Assembly: GCA_913046825.1 (NCBI GenBank)
Contig: CAJWTF010000003.1
Span: forward strand, 1-64,000
Origin: an uncultured Rickettsiales bacterium
GTDB lineage: Bacteria > Pseudomonadota > Alphaproteobacteria > UBA8366
Length of the DNA stretch: 64,000 nt
Direction: 5' to 3'
The first letter of the stretch is position 1; the number at the start of each line of letters is the position of its first letter. Under the pieces are notes generated by a model, which saw nothing but the letters and a program-made list of their open reading frames with translations, was not told the origin of the DNA and made no database searches. The translations under genes and the position numbers were made by a program. Below, piece after piece: positions 25,946 to 35,423 of this stretch.

Positions 25946-26974
25946 TTAAAGAAACTTCGGCATCACTTTCTCGGTGAACGTCACAAAGGAATCGTGGCTA
26001 AGGGGTGCGATCATCAAATATTCCAGCGGCAATGTTTCTTCCATCTCTTGAAGTTCATCGATCACCTTGGCGGGATCGCCGCAAATCGCTACCTCGTCGA
26101 CATACTTAGCGACCGGGTCGCCGCCGTCCCGAATGGTTTTGTTGATGGCATCCAATTGCATAGTCTTCTGGCCGCCGGCATCCGTGCCATAAATGTTTTC
26201 TTTCTTGCGCAGGTAGGAGCCGAACATGAACTCCGCGCCGCGCCGTCCCACTTCCGTTGCCTTCTCGGCCGTGTCCGCCATGGCGAGTGTACGCGCCATG
26301 GGAATATCCCGCCCTTTGACCGGATGGCCGGCATCGGCAAGTTTGCCTTCATAATGTTTGCGCTTTCCGGCGATTTCCGCGTGTGTGGCATGAGGATCCA
26401 TCATGATTGAAAAGCCCTGCTCCCCCGCCCAATCGAGGGCGTTCTCCGACGAGGCGGCGATCCAAACCGGCATCGGATCCTGGCGCGGTTTTGGTAGCAC
26501 TTCGACATCTTCGAAATTCCAGAACTCGCCTTTGTAGCTGAACTTATCGTTGCGCCAGGCTTCAAGCACGATCTCGACAGCCTCGCGGAACCGGGCGTAA
26601 CTCTCTTTCGGCTCAACCCCGAAGATACGATGCTCGGTCGAATCGAAGCCGCGTCCTGCCCCCCAGTTCACGCGTCCGCCGGAAAGTTGATCCAACAATG
26701 CCACTTCTTCCGCCAAGCGCAGCGGATGGTAGAAGGATGCCAGCGAGATCGCAGTGCCGATGCGGATATTCTTCGTATGGGCTGCGATGTGGGTCCCCAT
26801 CATGTGGACAGAGGGACATACGCTGTAGGTGCTAAAATGGTGCTCGGCTAACCAGACGGCGTCGTAGCCGCTCTCATCCATCATCCGCATGCGATCGAAG
26901 GCGCGGTCATAGACGACTTCCAACGGATTGCGCCGGCCGGGCCAGCTGAAGAATTGTAATACGCCAAATTTCAC
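25946..26974 (-). CDS. LLM-class flavin-dependent monooxygenase
   Basis: A 342-residue luciferase-like TIM barrel beginning with GTG 26974 (AAAAGGAACA upstream). Signature parts are YDAVWLAEHHFSTYSVCPS, IRIGTAISLASFYHPLRLAEE, DQLSGGRVNWGAGRGFDSTE and MPVWIAASSENALDWAGEQG. These proteins use reduced FMN or F420 supplied by a reductase and oxygenate aldehydes, amines or sulfur compounds. No reductase gene is adjacent. It lies 29 bases beyond the aminotransferase and is the third gene of the operon. Confidence 0.9.
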   Translation of the reverse strand: MKFGVLQFFSWPGRRNPLEVVYDRAFDRMRMMDESGYDAVWLAEHHFSTYSVCPSVHMMGTHIAAHTKNIRIGTAISLASFYHPLRLAEEVALLDQLSGGRVNWGAGRGFDSTEHRIFGVEPKESYARFREAVEIVLEAWRNDKFSYKGEFWNFEDVEVLPKPRQDPMPVWIAASSENALDWAGEQGFSIMMDPHATHAEIAGKRKHYEGKLADAGHPVKGRDIPMARTLAMADTAEKATEVGRRGAEFMFGSYLRKKENIYGTDAGGQKTMQLDAINKTIRDGGDPVAKYVDEVAICGDPAKVIDELQEMEETLPLEYLMIAPLSHDSFVTFTEKVMPKFL

Positions 26975-27003
26975 AGGCTGTTCCTTTTGCGTTTCTTGTA
27001 GGC

Positions 27004-28377
27004 TTAAGCGTAGCCGAATTTCTTTTCCATGTCGGTGATGGCGCCGTCGACAATTTCAACAATGCGGTCGACCTCGTCTGCCGTAATACAGAGCGGCGGC
27101 GACAGTGAGATGACCGAAGCCGCGCGCGTAAGCAGATTGCGCGAGAGCAAACCGTCGCCGAGAGTTTTGATCTCTTCGCCGGATTCCGAAAACTTCTCTT
27201 TTGTACCCTTATCCTTGACGATTTCAACCCCGGCAATAAGGCCGAGGCCCCGCACGTCACCGACCGTCGGATGGCTTCGCAGTTCCTCCAGACCCTTCAA
27301 CAACCGGGCGCCCATCTTGGCCGAATTATCAACCAACCCCTCGCCTTCGATGATGTCAATATTGGCCATTGCCGCGGCACAGGCGACAGCGTGACCCCCA
27401 TAAGTCAACAGGTGGGAGAGTTTGTTGTCGCCCTCGAATGCTTGCATGACATGGGGGCGGCACATCACGCCGCCGATCGGCGCGTAGCCGCTGGAGAGGC
27501 CTTTCGCCATGGTCATGATATCGCCGACCAAACCCCAATGATTGGAGGCGAACATCTTACCCGTACGTCCAAAACCGTTGATGACCTCGTCTGTGATCAA
27601 CAGCGCGCCGTGCTTGTCACAAATTTCACGAAGGCGAGTCCAATACCCATCCGGCGGAATGACAATGCCGTTGGAGGCGGAGATCGGCTCGGCGATGACG
27701 GCGGCGACGGTCTCCGGGTTTTCGTATTCAATCATTTGGCCGATTTGATCGGCGCATAGCAGATCGCAACTTGGGAAAGTCGCTCGAAAATCACAACGGT
27801 AGCAGTTCGGCGGCGAGGCATGAAGGACCCCCGGCATGAATGGGCTGTGATAAGGGTCGCTCACTTGCCGCGTGCCGCTGACGCTCATCGCCGCATAGGT
27901 ACCGCCGTGATAGGAGCCACGCCGCCCGATAACCTTCTGCCGTTTTGGTTGGCCATTGTGATAGTGATATTGCCGCGCGATCTTCATCGCGGATTCAACG
28001 GCTTCTGACCCACCGGAACAGAAGAACGCAGTGGTCTGGTCACCAGGCGTAATCTCTGCGAGGCGCGTCGCCAGTTGAATCGCGGGGATCGTGGTGGCTT
28101 GGGTCGAACTGGCATAGGCGAGGGTGCCCGCCTGGCGCGCCATCGCGTCGCCGATCTCTTGACGGCCATGGCCGACATTGACCAACCAGAGCCCCGCCAA
28201 CGCATCGATATACTCGTTCCCGTCGATGTCCTTGACCATCACGCCTTTGCCTTCAACGAGGATTCTCTTTCCGGCATCCTCGGCTAAGGCGTGGAAGGGA
28301 GAGCCGTGCATCAGGATGTGTTCGTTGCCTGCCGCCTTCAGAGCGGCTTCGTTCGAAAGTGCCTTCACGTCGGCCAT
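27004..28377 (-). CDS. Class III (omega-) aminotransferase
   Basis: A 457-residue PLP enzyme. It shows FFCSGGSEAVESAMKIAR (phosphate cup), GSYHGGTYAAMS, LLITDEVINGFGRTG with the Asp that contacts the pyridine N, and the Schiff-base Lys292 in MAKGLSSGYAPIGG. It belongs to the beta-alanine/pyruvate and omega-amine transaminase group, using amines or omega-amino acids with pyruvate or 2-oxoglutarate. Second gene of the operon, 18 bases after the DMFase-like gene. It could take an amine released by that amidase. Confidence 0.92.
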   Translation of the reverse strand: MADVKALSNEAALKAAGNEHILMHGSPFHALAEDAGKRILVEGKGVMVKDIDGNEYIDALAGLWLVNVGHGRQEIGDAMARQAGTLAYASSTQATTIPAIQLATRLAEITPGDQTTAFFCSGGSEAVESAMKIARQYHYHNGQPKRQKVIGRRGSYHGGTYAAMSVSGTRQVSDPYHSPFMPGVLHASPPNCYRCDFRATFPSCDLLCADQIGQMIEYENPETVAAVIAEPISASNGIVIPPDGYWTRLREICDKHGALLITDEVINGFGRTGKMFASNHWGLVGDIMTMAKGLSSGYAPIGGVMCRPHVMQAFEGDNKLSHLLTYGGHAVACAAAMANIDIIEGEGLVDNSAKMGARLLKGLEELRSHPTVGDVRGLGLIAGVEIVKDKGTKEKFSESGEEIKTLGDGLLSRNLLTRAASVISLSPPLCITADEVDRIVEIVDGAITDMEKKFGYA

Positions 28378-28395
28378 GGGGCGAGTTCCTATTGG

Positions 28396-30573
28396 TTAGG
28401 CGGTAAACCGCCGGATAACGTTCTCCATAATGCGGGAGATGTTGTTGTCGTAATTATCATGCGACAGCGATCCGCAAAATGTTATGGATCCGACTGAGAA
28501 GACCGCGCCACCACCGGGGCAATCAAAATAGATCATGTCGGCGCGGACCAGCTCTTCGTGGCTATCCCCGGGGATCGTGGTGTCGTTGGTGAGCATTTCC
28601 TCGGGCACTAACTTGAAATGGTTTTGTGGACTTTCCGACGTTGCCAGAATGACGGCGTTGGGTGGTGTGCCGAGGCGATGATCGGCGCGGTCCAATTCGA
28701 ATCCCGCAGCCCCGCCGCCCGAAAGGCCGAAATCTCCGATGACCCGGTCGGGCACGCCCTGGAAAATCCAATTGGTCTCCAGTTTATCGGCCCCGGGTCG
28801 GCGGCTGTAATAGGTGCCCTGAAACTTTCCTTGTGAGGAGAACCCGAGGCCGCAGAGCGCCTGTGGTGGCCGCCCGTTGCGCCGCCAGAGGCCACCGTAT
28901 TCGCCGTCGAACGCGTGATAATATTCGCCGGGCTCAGCCGCCCAGGCCCGAATGCCGTCTTCTGCCCGACGGACTTCGATAATGCCGTCCTTCTCCGGGT
29001 GCAGCGCCACCCGCCAATAGAACCCATTACCGCCGAGATAAACCAGCTTGCCGCCGGTATCGCGATACTCGGTCAAGGCGTCGAGGGTCTCCGCTGTATG
29101 ATATTCTGGATGGCTGCAGGTTGTGACAGCCTTATAGGGCTTCAAAAGGTCCGCACCTTCGTGGTGCAATTCCCAATCGGTGATAGTGTCGTAGGGGATG
29201 CCCTTTTCCTCAAGCCAATCGAGCAGATGCGTGTCCGCCGGCAAATGTCGCAAACCCGATCCGTGCTGGTCGTAGATTGGAAAGAATCCGGGCCGCACGT
29301 TCAACATCGGCCTGTGCCAAGAAACATTGCAGATGCCGGAGCCGTCAGTGTGAAAGTTATAGGTTGAGAGGCCGAATTCCCGATGCTCATACGGATTATG
29401 GGGGAAGGCGCCCCATTCCTTGGCGCGACGGGTCCAGGTGCTGTCAAAATCGCGCCGCGCCTGATTGCCATAAATGGTATAGGTAAATGTTGGGATGATG
29501 ACGCAAAGATCAGCTGTTTGTTTGCCCTTCGGCGGACAGACGACGAAGGGCAGGATTTCCCAATCGTCACCGGACTGCAGCCGTGCACCGTAAAGTCCGG
29601 TCTTTAGGCCGTCCGGTACCGTGAAGGAAAAATCTGTCTCCCAGTTGCAGTCAGCGATGTCGTCATCATGGAAGTGAATGGCACCATAGGTCTCCGGCGC
29701 ATGCTGCCACCGCATTTCCTCGGCCTGCCAGTTCGAGCCGGTCATGGCCCGGGCCGGGGCATTGTGGACATATCCATGCAGTCCGAGCGGTCCCATATCG
29801 ATCACGCGGGTTGTCGAAATGCCGCTGCTGAAATCCCATCGGGCCGACAGGTTCGTCTCCTTCACGGATGGGTCGATGGCAGCGCCGAATATGCTTGGTG
29901 CTTCGATCTTACCGTTGAAATGCCCGGAAACCGGCTCGCCACCCAAAGCAGCTATCAGGATTGGCGCGTCGGCCTCGATCTTCGCTTCTCCGTCTAATGT
30001 CGTCGATTGTCTGACGGTCGATGTGGCCGGTCCGGCGAGTTCCTGTTGGCCGACGAAGACCTTGCCCGTGGAGGCGTCGATGCTTCCCCAGACTTTGTAC
30101 CACGTGCGTTCGCGCAACGGCGTCTCGGTGGACAAACGAAGCGCTTCACCTCCTTCCGTTCCGACGATTACCTCAACGCCGTTCGGGCCCACCGCTACCG
30201 CGAGACCCTTACCGGTCTTGGGGTCGAAGCGGCTGATCACCCCCTGGTTTTCTTTCTTCAGCCGCGTCGGCCAAATCGTCGCCGAGAAAGTGAGGCAATC
30301 GACACCGTCGAATGCGCTGCCCGGGACAACCTTGGCGTAGGAGCCGAGGTTAATTTGCTGAACGCGCGCCGGATAAAATCCGGTGAATTCCGCGGGTGTA
30401 TCCACTTCCTTAATGCCGGGGCCCGCCGGGTTCGGATCACCACAGGTAATACGGACCAGTTTTGCCTGATAGGGAGTTGGTGACGTGCAGGAAACTTTGA
30501 AGGCGATGGTGTCGCCGGGGCGGACCGACAGCTTGTCGCTGTATCCGATGAGCGGGATCTTACTTTCTGTCAT
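28396..30573 (-). CDS. N,N-dimethylformamidase large-subunit-like protein
   Basis: A 725-residue protein. Residues 1-90 form a beta domain (SDKLSVRPGDTIAFKVSC), about 90-270 a LamG/concanavalin-like insert (ARWDFSSGI), and the rest the catalytic GATase-like part of N,N-dimethylformamidase (HNPYEHREFGLSTYNFHTDG, WELHHEG, TCSHPEYHT, LVYLGGNGFYWR). DMFase is a mononuclear iron amidohydrolase; Tyr and the His-x-Glu of SHPEYHT are plausible iron ligands, as I recall for the Paracoccus enzyme. No small-subunit gene is adjacent. First gene of the operon that continues with aminotransferase, LLM and MetE-like genes. Confidence 0.85.
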   Translation of the reverse strand: MTESKIPLIGYSDKLSVRPGDTIAFKVSCTSPTPYQAKLVRITCGDPNPAGPGIKEVDTPAEFTGFYPARVQQINLGSYAKVVPGSAFDGVDCLTFSATIWPTRLKKENQGVISRFDPKTGKGLAVAVGPNGVEVIVGTEGGEALRLSTETPLRERTWYKVWGSIDASTGKVFVGQQELAGPATSTVRQSTTLDGEAKIEADAPILIAALGGEPVSGHFNGKIEAPSIFGAAIDPSVKETNLSARWDFSSGISTTRVIDMGPLGLHGYVHNAPARAMTGSNWQAEEMRWQHAPETYGAIHFHDDDIADCNWETDFSFTVPDGLKTGLYGARLQSGDDWEILPFVVCPPKGKQTADLCVIIPTFTYTIYGNQARRDFDSTWTRRAKEWGAFPHNPYEHREFGLSTYNFHTDGSGICNVSWHRPMLNVRPGFFPIYDQHGSGLRHLPADTHLLDWLEEKGIPYDTITDWELHHEGADLLKPYKAVTTCSHPEYHTAETLDALTEYRDTGGKLVYLGGNGFYWRVALHPEKDGIIEVRRAEDGIRAWAAEPGEYYHAFDGEYGGLWRRNGRPPQALCGLGFSSQGKFQGTYYSRRPGADKLETNWIFQGVPDRVIGDFGLSGGGAAGFELDRADHRLGTPPNAVILATSESPQNHFKLVPEEMLTNDTTIPGDSHEELVRADMIYFDCPGGGAVFSVGSITFCGSLSHDNYDNNISRIMENVIRRFTA

Positions 30574-30656
30574 GACATCGCCAATTCGTTGGTTCGCCTC
30601 ATATCTTCACTTAGGTTAGTGTATAGGTAATGTCGACGAACCCGAAAGGAGCCGAG

Positions 30657-31973
30657 ATGTCACAGTCTTCCGAAGAGTTGTTCGGCCACGCGCGCGAACG
30701 CCTGGCAGGTGGTGTTTCCCATGAAAGCCGGTTCAAGGGACCCTTCCCGAAATACATCGAGCGTGCCGAAGGGGCGCGAAAGTGGGAAGTCGACGGTAAG
30801 GAATATATCGACTACGCGATGGGCAGCGCCTCCCTGTTGTTGGGTCATGCGCACCCGAAGGTTGTCGCCGCTCTGACGGGGCAGGCTGCAAAGGGCAGTT
30901 TTTTCGCCGATTGCCATCCGTTGGAAATCAAATGGGCCGGATTGATCCAAGAATTAATTCCGTCTGCCGAGCGCGTGCGGTTCGTCAGTTCCGGCACGGA
31001 AGCGACGATGCTGGCGATCCGGATCGGTCGCGCTTATTCCGGTAAGAATAAGATATTGCGCTTCGAGGGGCATTACCACGGCTGGCACGAATTCGTCGAT
31101 CTCGGCATGAACGCGCCCTACGACAAACCGACCTCGCTTGGGATATTACCGGGCACCGTCGATTGTACGGTCGTCGTGAAGCCGGATTTGGCAAAACTTG
31201 AGGAAGCGCTGAAGAGTGACGACGATATCGGCACGATCATCTGCGAGGTGTCGGGAGCGAACTACGGCAGCGTGCCATTGCCGGACGGGTTTTTGCCAGA
31301 ATTGCGGCGCCTTGCCGACGTGCATAAAGCCGTGTTGATTTTTGACGAAGTGATCACCGGGTTCCGCTGGAGTCCGGGTGGGCGGCAAGCACGCGATGGG
31401 GTGATTCCGGATCTGACCACAATGGCCAAGATCGTAACCGGCGGCATGCCAGGTGGGGCCGTTGGTGGTCGGGTGGAATTCATGCGCTTGCTCGATCCGT
31501 CGGTCGAATTTCGTGGTAAGACGCCGGGTGTCACGCATAAAGGTACCTTTAATGGTAATCCACTGGTCGCGGCGACCGGCGTAGCGGCTTTATCGGAAAT
31601 TAAGACTGGTATGCCCAACAAGCTGGCGGATGCAGCGGCGGAACGCTTGCGCACCGGCATGCGGAAAGTCATCCAGCAACATCAGGTTGCGGGCGCGGTC
31701 TATGGCGAAGCATCCACATTCCATCTCTATCTTGGCGAAGGCGTAGCGGATGGCTCGGTCGCCGAGCTGGGGGCTGAGAAAATTCGTGGCATCAACAAAG
31801 GCACCGTGACCGCGATGCAGGGCGGCTTGCGTAAACGCGGCGTCGATCTGATGTCCCATATGAGCGGCGTCACCTCGATGGCTCATACGGATGCGGATAT
31901 CGATGAGACCTTGGGAGCCTTTGAGGACACGGTGCAAGAGATGATCGGCGCTGGACATATTGGCGGCGCCTAA
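30657..31973 (+). CDS. Class III aminotransferase, glutamate-1-semialdehyde aminomutase-like
   Basis: The start at ATG 30657 is chosen because AAAGGAGCCGAG directly precedes it. The 438-residue product shows FVSSGTEATMLAIRIGRAY, FEGHYHGWHE, LIFDEVITGFRWSPGG and the PLP Lys258 in MAKIVTGGMPGGAVGG. It resembles HemL but differs in the substrate loop, and many such paralogues are transaminases or aminomutases in secondary pathways. It is divergent from the DMFase-like operon with about 80 bases between, so co-regulation is possible. HemL identity is not claimed. Confidence 0.87.
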   Translation: MSQSSEELFGHARERLAGGVSHESRFKGPFPKYIERAEGARKWEVDGKEYIDYAMGSASLLLGHAHPKVVAALTGQAAKGSFFADCHPLEIKWAGLIQELIPSAERVRFVSSGTEATMLAIRIGRAYSGKNKILRFEGHYHGWHEFVDLGMNAPYDKPTSLGILPGTVDCTVVVKPDLAKLEEALKSDDDIGTIICEVSGANYGSVPLPDGFLPELRRLADVHKAVLIFDEVITGFRWSPGGRQARDGVIPDLTTMAKIVTGGMPGGAVGGRVEFMRLLDPSVEFRGKTPGVTHKGTFNGNPLVAATGVAALSEIKTGMPNKLADAAAERLRTGMRKVIQQHQVAGAVYGEASTFHLYLGEGVADGSVAELGAEKIRGINKGTVTAMQGGLRKRGVDLMSHMSGVTSMAHTDADIDETLGAFEDTVQEMIGAGHIGGA

Positions 31974-31981
31974 TCGGCTGA

Positions 31982-33082
31982 ATGGATTCCGTAACGCAAT
32001 TCGCCCTGGGCGCGATCGTAGGAACGGCCGTGCTCGGCAATAGTATGGGCGTGCGCCGAGCGGCGATCACGGGTGGACTGCTCGGGACGCTGCCGGACCT
32101 CGACGTCTTCTTGCCTGCCGATGATCCCATCGACAGTTTCGTTGGGCACCGAGGGCCTAGTCATTCGCTGATTGTGCATTTGACTGTGGCCCCGGTCATC
32201 GGAGAGACGTTGGTCCGGTGCCTTCAAAAGCTGAAGAAATATCGTGCGCGAATTTATATTGCGGTCTTTCTTTGCCTGGCGACACACGCCCTATTAGACG
32301 CCATGACGATATATGGGACGCGGCTGTTTTGGCCCGTTTGGCCGGAACCATTGGGCCTCGGGTCGATTTTCATCATTGATCCGCTCTATACGCTGCCGCT
32401 TCTGATTGTGACCATTTGGGCGTTCTTCAGGCGGAATTGGAGTGTGAGGTTCGGTAAAGCGGTCACATTATCCCTGATGATATCCAGTCTCTATCTTGGT
32501 TGGACGGTCGTCGGGCAGAAAGTTGTTGAGGCGCGGGGTGCGGCATACTTGGCAGGTCGAGGGATCGAACCTCAGTCGATTCTCGCCGGACCAACGCCGC
32601 TAAATTCCATGTTTTGGCGCATGATTGCCGTCGACCGCGATATTTATTACCACGTCTATATGCCGATTCTTGGGAGCGATGAAACCTTCACGGCATATCG
32701 TCATAGCCGGTGGGAGTTGTCGGTTTCCTGCTGGGCGGTCAGAGCTGTTGCGGGAGAGGGGATCGCAGGGATCTTGGCCCGGTTCGCCGATGGGTTCTAT
32801 CAAGTAACCCTTCGGGATGCCACCATTCTGGTGTCCGATCTGCGCATGGGTCTTTATCCAGAGTATTCCTTTCAATTCGCGATTGCCGAGCGTCGAGGCG
32901 CGGTCATTGAGGATACCTCGCCGCGACGTATCCGGGGCAATCGCAATCAGCCGGGAGATATGGAGTGGTTGCTGGCTGGTGTTCGGGGTGCCAGAGCAAT
33001 TCGCCCAGCGGAGGCGGACCAATTAATCAAGGATATACCGACGCGCTTGGCCCAAGAGAACCGGTTTATCACGGCTTGCTGA
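31982..33082 (+). CDS. Membrane-bound metal-dependent hydrolase (YdjM/DUF457 type)
   Basis: A 366-residue protein. The N-terminal part has the family metal motifs: GLLGTLPDLDVFLP (Asp-x-Asp), HRGPSHSLIVH (two His), and ATHALLDAMTIYG (His, Asp). Four or so hydrophobic helices place it in the inner membrane. A C-terminal soluble domain of about 160 residues (residues 200-366) has no motif I recognise. YdjM-like proteins are annotated as putative hydrolases, some under LexA control; no SOS box was seen. It begins 8 bases after the aminotransferase stop. Confidence 0.8.
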   Translation: MDSVTQFALGAIVGTAVLGNSMGVRRAAITGGLLGTLPDLDVFLPADDPIDSFVGHRGPSHSLIVHLTVAPVIGETLVRCLQKLKKYRARIYIAVFLCLATHALLDAMTIYGTRLFWPVWPEPLGLGSIFIIDPLYTLPLLIVTIWAFFRRNWSVRFGKAVTLSLMISSLYLGWTVVGQKVVEARGAAYLAGRGIEPQSILAGPTPLNSMFWRMIAVDRDIYYHVYMPILGSDETFTAYRHSRWELSVSCWAVRAVAGEGIAGILARFADGFYQVTLRDATILVSDLRMGLYPEYSFQFAIAERRGAVIEDTSPRRIRGNRNQPGDMEWLLAGVRGARAIRPAEADQLIKDIPTRLAQENRFITAC

Positions 33083-33147
33083 TCCGCCATGAGGTCTCCT
33101 TTGCATAATAGTATGACCCTTCAAAGTGGAACATCGGGCGTGGCAAC

Positions 33148-33987
33148 GTGAGATATCTTTCAGTCCTAATTGTACTCATGATCGCGGTCAGCGGATGTAG
33201 CCGCTTTAAGCTGCTTTATTCATTTGGCGGGGAGGCGATTCAAAGCGAGACGGAGTTCTATCTCGATCTGAACGAGGAAGAAGAAGCGGCCTTGGAGCGA
33301 AGCGTCGGTGAACTCATCTCATGGCATCGGGCGGAAATGTTGCCTCGCTATGCTGAATTTTTCCGTAATGGTGCGGAGGCAGCCGATAGCGGCGCGCTTG
33401 ATGAACTCCGGGTTAGGTCGGCAATCCAAGAGATGCGGACCCTCCTCAGACAGACGGTTGAGGGTGCCGTACCTCATGTCGCCGCTGTTCTGGCGGGGCA
33501 CACCAAACCACGAAAGCTGAACCATCTTCGCGCCCGCATGGCGGAACGCTCCGCCGAACGGCGCGAGGAGCTTGAAGTCCCGAAGTTGGAATGGCTGGCG
33601 GAGAGAACCGAGAGCTCGGTGCGTCGCTTCGAGCGATTTTTTGGCGATTTATCCGAGGCGCAAGTAGCAATGGTGCAGCGTTATTTTGCCGATACTGCGG
33701 GGTCATCAAATCCATGGCAACGGGTGCGCGAGGATCGCCGCCAAGCCTTTCTCGCATTTCTTGCCGGGCGGCCTGATCAAGATCGAATCGCGAAGTTTCT
33801 GCCTCGAATTCTGCTCCACTCCGACCAAGTCGTTGGGCCCGAATATAAGCTGTTAGCGGATGCTTGGTGGGCCCGGTTTACGGATTGGATGGTGGAGATG
33901 ATGGGCTCGCTCGATGCAAAGCAAAGGCTATACTTTTCCACAACGTTGCGGGATTACGCGGATGATATGATCGATCTGTCGAGTTAA
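33148..33987 (+). CDS. DUF6279-like lipoprotein
   Basis: A 279-residue protein starting at GTG 33148. A signal peptide with lipobox (LIVLMIAVSGCSR) predicts a lipid-modified Cys17. The mature part is helical and highly charged (SETEFYLDLNEEEEAALERS, MAERSAERREELEVPKLEW), matching the all-helical DUF6279 lipoproteins of proteobacteria. The function of the family is unknown to me. The following gene starts 70 bases later. Confidence 0.75.
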   Translation: MRYLSVLIVLMIAVSGCSRFKLLYSFGGEAIQSETEFYLDLNEEEEAALERSVGELISWHRAEMLPRYAEFFRNGAEAADSGALDELRVRSAIQEMRTLLRQTVEGAVPHVAAVLAGHTKPRKLNHLRARMAERSAERREELEVPKLEWLAERTESSVRRFERFFGDLSEAQVAMVQRYFADTAGSSNPWQRVREDRRQAFLAFLAGRPDQDRIAKFLPRILLHSDQVVGPEYKLLADAWWARFTDWMVEMMGSLDAKQRLYFSTTLRDYADDMIDLSS

Positions 33988-34060
33988 CGCTGTTTGGAAC
34001 ATTGCGCGCTGCCGATAGCACTCTATTTTCTCTGCCAAACAATTTTGGAAGGAAACGACA

Positions 34061-34918
34061 ATGGATTGGACCGAACGCCGCACCCGATTTCGGGCGCAGA
34101 TCGAAGGTGATAAATGCGTGCATCCAGGCTCCGTCTTCGACGCGATGTCGGCACGGATCGCGGAAGATTTAGGCTTCGAGATTGGCATGTTCGCGGGCTC
34201 GACCGCCTCATTGGCGGTGCTCGGCGCACCCGACCATATTGTGCTCACGCTTCCTGAATTTGCTGGGCAGGCCTATCGAATTTGCCGGGCCGGGAACCTC
34301 GCTATTCTGGTTGATGCGGATCACGGCTACGGCAACGCATTGAACGTCATGCGCACGGTCCAGGAGTTGGAGACAGCGGGTGTGTGCGCCGCCTCCATTG
34401 AGGATACGGACCTGCCGCAACCGTTCGGCGAGCTCGGCAATACGCGTCTTCTGTCCGTCGAAGAAGGTGTGGGCAAAATGAAAGCTGCTATCGAAGCGCG
34501 CCAGGACAAGAATTTTGTCATCGCTGGTCGCACCAGTGCTGCGGCGGTCACTGGGGTCGAAGATTGCATCGTGCGTGCCAAGGCTTACGAGCAAGTAGGC
34601 GTCGATATGATTTTCCTGGTTGGCGTGAAGACGAATGAAGATCTCGAGAAGATTTGCGGTGAGATCAATATTCCGATCGTCATCGGCGGTGGCCCTTCCC
34701 CCGATCTTCCATATTACGCGAGCCTCGGCGCGCGGATCGCATTGCAGGGCCACAAGCCGATCATGGCGGCGGTGCAAGGGGTCTACGACACGTTGAAAGC
34801 GTTGCGGGACGGTGTGGCGCACAGTGATGTCGAGTATTTCGCCGATGCCGATTTGATGCGAAAAGTAACGCGCGGCGACGATTACGACCGCTGGATGAAA
34901 GACTACTTGGGCGAATAG
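34061..34918 (+). CDS. Isocitrate lyase/PEP mutase superfamily, oxaloacetate decarboxylase-like
   Basis: A 285-residue barrel enzyme. Motifs: HPGSVFDAMSARIAEDLG, LVDADHGYGNALNVMRTV (Mg-binding Asp and catalytic loop), IEDTDLPQPFG, and FVIAGRTSAAAV. The absence of the lyase KKCGH loop and the VDADHGYGN form fit the PA4872-type oxaloacetate decarboxylase group. SD GGAAGG lies upstream. It heads a closely spaced run with a ureidoglycolate-lyase-like gene (10 bases later), a TIM barrel and YaiI. Oxaloacetate as substrate is inferred from the family. Confidence 0.87.
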   Translation: MDWTERRTRFRAQIEGDKCVHPGSVFDAMSARIAEDLGFEIGMFAGSTASLAVLGAPDHIVLTLPEFAGQAYRICRAGNLAILVDADHGYGNALNVMRTVQELETAGVCAASIEDTDLPQPFGELGNTRLLSVEEGVGKMKAAIEARQDKNFVIAGRTSAAAVTGVEDCIVRAKAYEQVGVDMIFLVGVKTNEDLEKICGEINIPIVIGGGPSPDLPYYASLGARIALQGHKPIMAAVQGVYDTLKALRDGVAHSDVEYFADADLMRKVTRGDDYDRWMKDYLGE

Positions 34919-34928
34919 GAAACCGATC

Positions 34929-35408
34929 ATGGAAATTTCCACGCAACCGCTGACGGAAGAGGCGTTCGCGCCTTTCGGACAGGTCATCGCGATGGGCCCG
35001 CTCGGGCGTGCGCATTCGACCCGCTATGCCGCCGATGTCGAGAACAAACGAGCGGCGGCGAGGCTCAATGTCTCGATCTCGCAGCAGATACCGACGCCCC
35101 TGCCATTAACGGTGAAGGCGATGGAAATGCATCCCCATTCGGCACAAACCTTCATCCCGACAGAAATCAAACGCTATCTTGTCTTGGTCTGTCCGAAGGA
35201 CAGTGACGGCAACCCGGATGTCGGAAATCTGAAAGCGTTTGTGGCGGAGGGCAACCAAGGCATCAATTATCACGCCGACATCTGGCATCATCCGTTCACG
35301 GTTTTGGATGATCCGGGCGAATGCGTGATGCTGCGCTATGACATGGACGACGACGAGGATACGTTGTGGTTTGTCGTCGATGATGGACCGACAATCGTGG
35401 AGTCCTAG
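34929..35408 (+). CDS. Ureidoglycolate lyase-like protein (AllA family)
   Basis: A 159-residue cupin-like barrel. It opens PLTEEAFAPFGQVIAM, then MEMHPHSAQTFIPTEIKRYLV, AFVAEGNQGINYHADIWHHP and LRYDMDDDEDT, the standard AllA sequence order. AllA splits ureidoglycolate to glyoxylate and urea in purine breakdown. No other purine or allantoin genes lie in the window, so a related acid may be the true substrate. Co-transcribed with the flanking oxaloacetate-decarboxylase-like and TIM-barrel genes. Confidence 0.85.
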   Translation: MEISTQPLTEEAFAPFGQVIAMGPLGRAHSTRYAADVENKRAAARLNVSISQQIPTPLPLTVKAMEMHPHSAQTFIPTEIKRYLVLVCPKDSDGNPDVGNLKAFVAEGNQGINYHADIWHHPFTVLDDPGECVMLRYDMDDDEDTLWFVVDDGPTIVES

Positions 35409-35423
35409 AAAGGGATTAGAGCG

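Noticed and set aside
30657..31973. hemL (tetrapyrrole pathway)
   Set aside because: Only superfamily-level motifs match, and the context is catabolic; a symbol would overstate the case.
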